Assembly: GCA_945859605.1 (NCBI GenBank)
Contig: OX243828.1
Coordinates: forward strand, 21,672,935 to 21,736,934
Length of the DNA stretch: 64,000 bases
Direction: 5' to 3'
Source of the DNA: Lumbricus rubellus
Lineage: Eukaryota; Annelida; Clitellata; Crassiclitellata; Lumbricidae
The translations under genes and the position numbers were made by a program. The first letter of the stretch is position 1; every line of letters begins with the position of its first letter. This document shows, one piece after another, positions 57,800 to 64,000 of this stretch. Below the pieces are notes generated by a model. The model was not told the origin of the DNA. It saw nothing but the letters and a program-made list of their open reading frames with translations, and did no database searches.

Positions 57800-58200
57800 A
57801 GGCCCATGGGCCCACTGGCTTCTGGAAGCCCGGAACTGAATTAAACGAATTAGCGGCCGGAGGAGGACATTCAGAGAGATCCTGATTTCCGTGTCACCTT
57901 GTCAATTATTATTCCAACCGGCGAGAATGCTTCCAACATTCATATTATTCTGAACGTTTGTTTATTCGCATTAATTAAATCATTGCACTGACTGACATAA
58001 TAGGATGCGTGGAGTAGGCTTATATTCTGCTTTGGTCTGTCCATCCCTCTGTTCATCCTATTGTAGGCCTGCTGTTCGTTGTCTCCGCAGCTCAGCGATT
58101 GTCCTTCGCATAAATTTGTCTCATGACTCGAAAGTAAAATCAATTCTTTAGCAACCGTTTCTAGCGTTCGCAAATTTCATGAGCACTCGCGATTAAAAAC
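57800..58200 (-). promoter_or_regulatory. Upstream block of paralog 2
   Basis: Conserved with 49100-49270 (see that entry). On the gene strand the shared core reads TGCGAAGGACAATCGCTGA. Presumed promoter or leader. Confidence 0.55.
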
Positions 58201-58379
58201 GGGCCTAATTGTATATTATAGCCACATATATGTGAATTTATATAGCGTCGCTTAGGTGATACACCAATGCGACGCTCTCCCAATTAGAGGACCACCGAGA
58301 AAAATAGGCAGAAAAAAATGCAGAGCCCCCCTGCTCGAAGCAATGAGCGAGTCGTGGAAGAAAGTTGGCTAGATAGAGT

Positions 58380-58600
58380 GAAGCCAAATCCGAATTTTGC
58401 ATGGGCGGCCATATTGGAAAATGGCCGCTAATGACGCCGTGGGGAACATTTGCAATGGCTCTGTTGGAATCCCCGCCCCTATGTATGTTTAGACACCAAG
58501 GCGACGATTCTAAGCTTACTGGAAGCTGAGATAATTTAAAATCTATAAACCGGTCGGCCATTTTGAAAAATGGCTGCCATTGGGGCCAGGGGTCAAATCT
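58380..58600. promoter_or_regulatory. Clustered CCAT/ATGG motifs between divergent genes
   Basis: 'ggcggccatattggaaaatggccgc' and 'ggccattttgaaaaatggctgcc' form two inverted pairs of YY1-like GCCATNTT cores 500-650 bp upstream of ALDH16A1. Candidate regulatory sites or one decayed palindromic element. Confidence 0.35.
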
Positions 58601-59061
58601 ACGACGGCCCTAAAGTCAAATCTTTTTCTTATGACATGTTCAGTGAATGTACCAAATTTCATGCTTGCATCACAAAGGGATTTTTTCACCAGGCTGCAGC
58701 CCGATATTCGATGCAAAAAGAAGGAAAAACTATAATAATAATTTATTTTGAACCCTATTTTGGGGGATTTTGGATAAAAATTATGTTATTCAGCAAAAAA
58801 TTCTGAACAGGAAAACGTTTAGAAAGCTTAGGTTACAATTTTGCCCAGGTTGACGGTATTTTTTAAAATCTAGATTGCCTGGACTATTATGTCCAAAATA
58901 GACCCAGTTTTCATCTTATCACGAATGGTGGCAGCAAACGCTAGATGGCCAGATATAACCCAAGCTGGCCCTCCTGCATTTTAAAATCGAAATAGAAACA
59001 AGTGGATCGTGTAGTTCGGCGTAAAGTCCAAGATGAGAAGTTTGGCCGTTGATCAAAAAAG

Positions 59062-62000
59062 ATGTCCAACGTAGACAAAGTTTCTCCACCAGTCAAAGCG
59101 AAGATCCAGGAACCTCGTTCATCAGGAGACGACGTCCGAAGCATCTTTGCCGATCTCAGCTACGGACCAGCCCCAGAAGCAGACAACGTGGCTCAGGTAC
59201 CCCCCAGAGCGGCAAAATCTCTTGCACTTTCCGGACGCAATGCAGAATATTGTGTGACGGGGCATTTGCGGGAGGGGGAAACGTTGAAAGCCGATCTAAA
59301 TGCAAATGTACTCGGATTTTATATAGCGGCGATATGGCCTCGACAATGCTTATTTTTCAATGAAATGATGAGATCCGGCCTACAACCACCGCTCACCCGT
59401 TTGAATGGACGCCACGCCATTTAAATCCCCCTACACTTGACAACAAGCTAGTCTCGAAATATCTTTGACCATTGTTTATATATTGTATAAAGGTTACTTT
59501 ATACATACCTTGCAGCATCTTTCAGAAAACTAAATATTCAAATAGTTTGTGAATTTGTCACATGGTAATTATTATTGTCGCACAGCATAAACACTAAACA
59601 GTTCCCTCCTCGCTTCAAAGCCATGTTGACAATGTGATCAATTGAATCGTATGGTGGCGCCACATTGTAATTACCCAAGGTAGGTGAGGTGTGCATTTAG
59701 ATGCATTGAGTCTCAAATTCTGTAAGGTATTTGATCTCAGTGCAACCTTGGTCTAATTGTCAAGTATAGCACACTCCTTAATCTGAATCAACTCATAATA
59801 ATAATATATAATAGTATTTAGCAATAAGGCGATATGGCCTCGACAATGCTATATAATAGTATTTAGCAATAATATAATAGCATGCACCACTTTATAATTT
59901 CAAGACCATGGGGAATGGAGTACCTCAATATATAATAGTATTTAGCAATAATATTTAATAATTATAATAGTGATAATAATAATAAATTAATAAGAATAAC
60001 AATAAAGCACAGTAATATTATTATTTAATTTTATTGCCTTGAGGTACTCCATTCCCCATGGTCTTGAAATTATAAAGTGGTGCATGCTATTATTATTGTA
60101 ATTCATACACCCACATTATACATTATCATTTAGATTTGTGTACAATTATGAATGCACAATTGTCTGTTTGATATTTTTGGGATCAATAAACAAGTTGAAG
60201 TTGAAGAAGCAAATATAATTCTCTCTTGTTTAATATCATGAAGGAAACCGGTTTTCAGCGACATCAATATACATTTTATGTCTACTAACCAGAGTGTGTC
60301 TGTCGTAGTTTTATGTGAAAGAATAAAAAGGAATGTTTGTGCATTATATGTGTTTGTAGGCGTGGCTAGACGACCATGGCAAGAAGTTCGGTCATTTCAT
60401 CGACAACAAATGGGTAATTCCAGATGGAAGGAAAACCTACGAAACGATCTGTCCATCAACTGGTGAAAATTTCAGTCCTCTTCCTTCACCATTTCTCCCC
60501 CATTCCCTTACAGCCTGTTTCTTCTTCATCTTTTCTGCCTCCTCTCATGGCTATTTAATTGTCCTCTGCATCTTGCTCCTCATCTTGCTACTCACCTTCC
60601 TCTTTCTTCTGCTGCTCTTTCTCTTTGTTTCATCGCATCTTCTCCTCCTTAATAATAATAATTATGACAATTTATATGGATCCATAACACAGCAATGACG
60701 CCTTACAAAGCAGCTAACCTCCTTGAGTCCTTATCCTAATTCTTCTCAGATTCCTGCTTTGCTCTTGGTCACGGAGAATTTATGAATGTATGTATGACAT
60801 GTAGAATTGTATATGGACATTGTATAATGTATATAGCACCTTACAATAACCTCACAAATGTGCTTATGTGACTTTTACAGATTCAAACCCTAACATAAGT
60901 CATTTCTTTAAAAAAAGTTAATTCTGTGTATTTTTTGTAGCCATGTCCATTGGCAATCCTTAATATGTAAAATTCCCATAAATTGTTGCCTTACTGTGCC
61001 CCTGCTCTCACTGTCTTCTGCTTGCTTCTACTCCCATTCAATAATAATAATATTCATATATCATATTCATATTCATTCATCCTCCTCTTATTCTTCTTCC
61101 TGCTATTTAATCATCCATTTGTGCGGTATTTGCTCTAATATGCTTGTGCAGGGAAGGTTCTGGCATCGACGATACAGGGTGAGAAGGAGGATGTGGAGTT
61201 AGCTGTTGCAGCTGCAAGGAAAGCTTACGACTCATGGAGCAAAACGTCTGGACATTACAGAGCCAGGATTCTCTATAGGTAACGCCCATTGTCGTATTTG
61301 TTTGTATGTGCACTTGTTATAGCGCCCCTTCAAGCTCTCCTTACTCAGAGGCGCTCCAGAATGCAGAGCGGACACTGCGTCGGAGTTTCACGCCGAAGCG
61401 CTGAGAAATTGTGAGTGAAGGACTTGCCCAAGGTCCTTACGCGGCGAGGTGGATTCGAACCTCGAACTTTCCGGCTCTAAAGCAACAACGCCACCACTAC
61501 ACCACCGTGCCCCACACGTATTGAACATGTATTGAACAGGTGAACTTCATTTGCAAGTGTTGACTTGCCTGTTTAGAAGTACTTTGTTTACAAAGAGAAG
61601 TATTTAGGCTGATTGACTTTATTGGTAAGGTTTTGTAGGTTGTAAACCTGTCAATTGAGGTTGATGGTTAATTGGTTGTTTTCACCTTGAATAGACTTCG
61701 CTGTTGGGCTGATTTATACATGCTATAAATATGTGTTATAAGTTTTATTATTTTTTTAAGTGTTTGCATTTATTTTTAACAATTATTCTTATGTGCATTG
61801 ATTGCTATTCGTTGCTACTGGTTGAATCAAGAGTCTTATATATGTCATAATTAAATGTAAAAATTAAATTACCATTATGCTGTATTAAAAAAGTAAAGGG
61901 TAATAAACTTAGCAACCTGTACCAGAGACTCTGAACTTTCACACCATCTAAAGGCTGTCGACGGGATTCCGTTGGATGATTCTACGTGTCTGCGAGGGAT

Positions 62001-63899
62001 CGCCACTGATGACTGTTCCCGGCTCACTGTGACTTATTTTGCTAATTGATGAAATTTTCTTGTTGTTATGACATTTAACATCACTTCGGCTAGTTAGCGC
62101 AGAGAGCGCCTCTGAGTAGGTCTCTTTAAGAGGCGCTATATAAATACAATAAATAAATAAATAAATAAATCTCAAGTTATATTACAGTACTATGCTCATA
62201 TCCTTAACCTTTTCCAGCCAGAATTGTTTTAATACCTACCGGGTATCCTGTTAATCGGGTCACGGACTGGTCCGGCGGGAAAGGGTTAATAATATTTGTG
62301 CAAATCTGGGGATTTTACGATTCTCATTATCTGTTCACGTGGTTCTTATTATTGGTTCTTGTTCTTACTGCGTGTTCTTTTTGTAGTGTTGCGCGTCATG
62401 TGCAGAAGCACATGCGACTGTTGAGTGTCGTCGAAAGCCTTGACAACGGCAAACCGATTCGTGAGTCGAGAGACGCTGATGTGCCAATCGTCATACGTCA
62501 TCTCTATCATCACGCCGGTTGGGCTCAGCTCGTTGATACGGAAATGGCAAACTGGAAGTCTATTGGTGAGATGGTGGCAATGATGTCAACATTGATAATG
62601 ATGGCGATGATTATGATGATGATTATGATGTAGTTGACAATGATGATTATGATGATGATTATGATGTTGATAATGATAATAATTACGATGATGTTGATGA
62701 TGATGATGATTACGATGATGATTATTATGGTGACGACAACAAGGATGTTGATGATTACGATGATGATTATGATGACGATGATAATGTTGATGATGACTGG
62801 TGACAATGATTACGATGTTGATGATGACTGATGATGATAATTACGATGATGATATGATGATGATTACAATGATGATATGATGATGATGATGATGATGATT
62901 ACGATGGCTATGATGTTGATGTTGATGATGACGACTGTGATGATAATTACGATGATTACGATAATGACGATAAAACTAGCAGCACCTCTGAGCAGAAATC
63001 TTGCAGGATGACTATATATAACCAGTGCTTATACCGAATTTTTTTTTTTCTTGTTCAAGGTGTGGTGGGCGCCATAGTTCCGTGGAATTTTCCGCTGATG
63101 CTCATGACTTGGAAGATATGTCCTGCGCTCGCGATGGGCAACACGGTCGTGCTGAAACCGGCGACGTTTACTCGCCTGAGCGCGCTGCTCTTTGCCGAGA
63201 TCTGCGCCGAGGCCGGTCTTCCTCCCGGGGTCTTCAACGTCGTCACCGGTCCTGGATCGATGGGGTCCATGCTGGCCACACATCCGGATGTCGACAAAGT
63301 GGGATTCACCGGATCAACAGAGGTTGGACACCTTTTTTTTCCAAATTATCACACTAGTAAATTTGTGCAATTTTGGACACCTCTTTTTCCCAGATTGTCA
63401 CGCTCATAAATCTGCAGCTGTATTATGCCAAACAAACAAATTTCTGTCCAAGGCAATGGCCTCTGTTGTCATGAGTCCTGGTCAAATCTGGATCCACCTA
63501 TTCCGCCACTGTTTGCACTCTGCCAGTGCCTGTCCCGAGTCTGGATTAAGGAGGAGGGCGTCGATAATGGTCTTTGTTACCACACAGTGACGTTAAACTG
63601 CAACTACTGCTACTAAGGTGGTGGGCGGCGGTGGTGGGCAGCGGTGGGGTGTAATGTGATGACGACAACAATGATGATGTGATGATAACAACGATGACAA
63701 TTATGATGATGACGATGATGATGTTGACTTTGTTTTTTGTATTTAGGTCGGACAATTGCTGCGTCGAGCAACAGCTGGGTCTGGCAAGAAGTTGTCGCTG
63801 GAATTGGGCGGCAAGTCTCCGGTCCTCATTTTCGATTCAGCCGATCTGGATAGCACGGTCGAAGGAGTTGTAGACGCCATCTGGTTCAACCAGGGTCAG
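59062..63899 (+). CDS. ALDH16A1: Aldehyde dehydrogenase family 16 member A1, first six exons (runs off the window)
   Basis: Exons 59062-59196, 60360-60462, 61152-61278, 62387-62565, 63060-63322 and 63747-63899 join in phases 0-1-2-1-0-0 to give 320 codons. The N-terminus has IFADLSYGP, like the IFxxLEYGP characteristic of ALDH16A1, then [18 protein letters not shown], an ALDH Rossmann core with [20 protein letters not shown] (catalytic Asn191), [46 protein letters not shown] (NAD-binding loop) and [18 protein letters not shown] (general base Glu288). The catalytic Cys would fall in the next exon, beyond the edge. Full ALDH16A1 proteins have a second ALDH-like domain, so well over half the gene is missing here. 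Mammalian ALDH16A1 lacks the active-site Cys and several of these residues; their retention suggests an active enzyme. The ATG at 59062 is chosen for its family-like N-terminus. Confidence 0.93.
59877..60090. repeat. Perfect 50-bp inverted repeat in ALDH16A1 intron 1
   Basis: 59877-59926 and 60041-60090 are exact reverse complements, separated by 114 bp of AT-rich sequence. RNA from this intron could form a stable 50-bp stem. Confidence 0.93.
61310..61516 (-). mobile_element. tRNA-derived SINE (family S), copy 10
   Basis: Minus orientation in ALDH16A1 intron 3, beginning 31 bp after the exon 3 donor. Very similar to copy 2, so both are probably young. Confidence 0.88.
62095..62172. repeat. 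SINE family S tail fragment with (AAAT)n
   Basis: 'gagcgcctctgagtaggtct' ... 'aggcgctatataaatacaat' followed by AAAT repeats, in ALDH16A1 intron 3. Confidence 0.75.
62208..62285. mobile_element. Minimal TTAA-flanked MITE, copy 2
   Basis: 78 bp between TTAA sites (62204-62207, 62286-62289). Starts CCTTTTCCAGCC and ends GGCGGGAAAGGG; reverse complement of the copy at 52177 with divergence. In ALDH16A1 intron 3, about 100 bp before exon 4. Confidence 0.75.
62570..62985. repeat. (GAT)n/(GATGATTAC)n array in ALDH16A1 intron 4
   Basis: GATGAT and GATTACGAT words over about 400 bp, starting at the exon 4 donor. Another GAT/GAC-rich block is at 63650-63725 in intron 5. Confidence 0.92.
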
Positions 63900-64000
63900 G
63901 TCAGTCAAGGTCATAGATGTTTTACCATCATTGGGCTCTCCTTATGGAATTCATTTTCCTTATGGAATTCCCTTTCCTTATGGAATTCCGTTCCATCCAC

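Overview
The window is eukaryotic nuclear DNA: spliced genes with phase-consistent introns, long introns full of microsatellites, tRNA-derived SINEs, LINE remnants and DNA transposons. The gene set (THAP protein, ALDH16A1, a SUEL-lectin/CUB membrane protein, secreted proteins with a repeated beta-rich-looking unit, a cystine-knot peptide precursor) fits an invertebrate metazoan, probably marine. I cannot fix the phylum. No prokaryotic operon, rRNA or CRISPR was seen.

Layout. 0.2-1.35 kb (minus): a THAP-domain gene broken by two frame changes. 1.35-19.8 kb: gene-free and repeat-rich. It holds a fold-back mariner-like element, a hAT MITE with a perfect 8-bp target duplication, a LINE interrupted by a palindromic mariner element whose empty site can be read, a kB-like minisatellite and long GTAT arrays. 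19.97-27.45 kb (plus): a complete 5-exon gene for a 1483-residue type I membrane protein with signal peptide, SUEL lectin domain, CUB domain, about 695-residue Thr/Ser-rich to acidic stalk, one transmembrane helix and a 503-residue tail with a heptapeptide tandem repeat. 27.5-34.9 kb: repeats, including a degenerate piggyBac-like element and a 205-bp satellite. 34.96-38.55 kb (plus): a 3-exon gene for a 107-residue secreted precursor that ends in an 8-cysteine peptide with an agatoxin/agouti-like inhibitor-cystine-knot spacing. 43.1-49.0 and 54.4-57.8 kb (minus): two tandem paralogs with the same exon plan, each a signal peptide plus two copies of a two-exon unit. Copy 1 carries a Ser/Thr-rich stalk; copy 2 has only a relic of that exon. 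59.06-63.9 kb (plus): the first six exons of ALDH16A1, running off the right edge.

All multi-exon models were built by hand by joining GT/AG sites with matching phases; no transcript or database evidence was available. The genes are not an operon. What unites the accessory genes is extracellular or cell-surface function: lectin/CUB receptor, secreted knottin peptide and paired secreted or stalked proteins. The most interesting items are the knottin precursor, the tandem pair with its undescribed (to me) duplicated two-exon unit, and the SUEL-CUB receptor with repeat-built tail.
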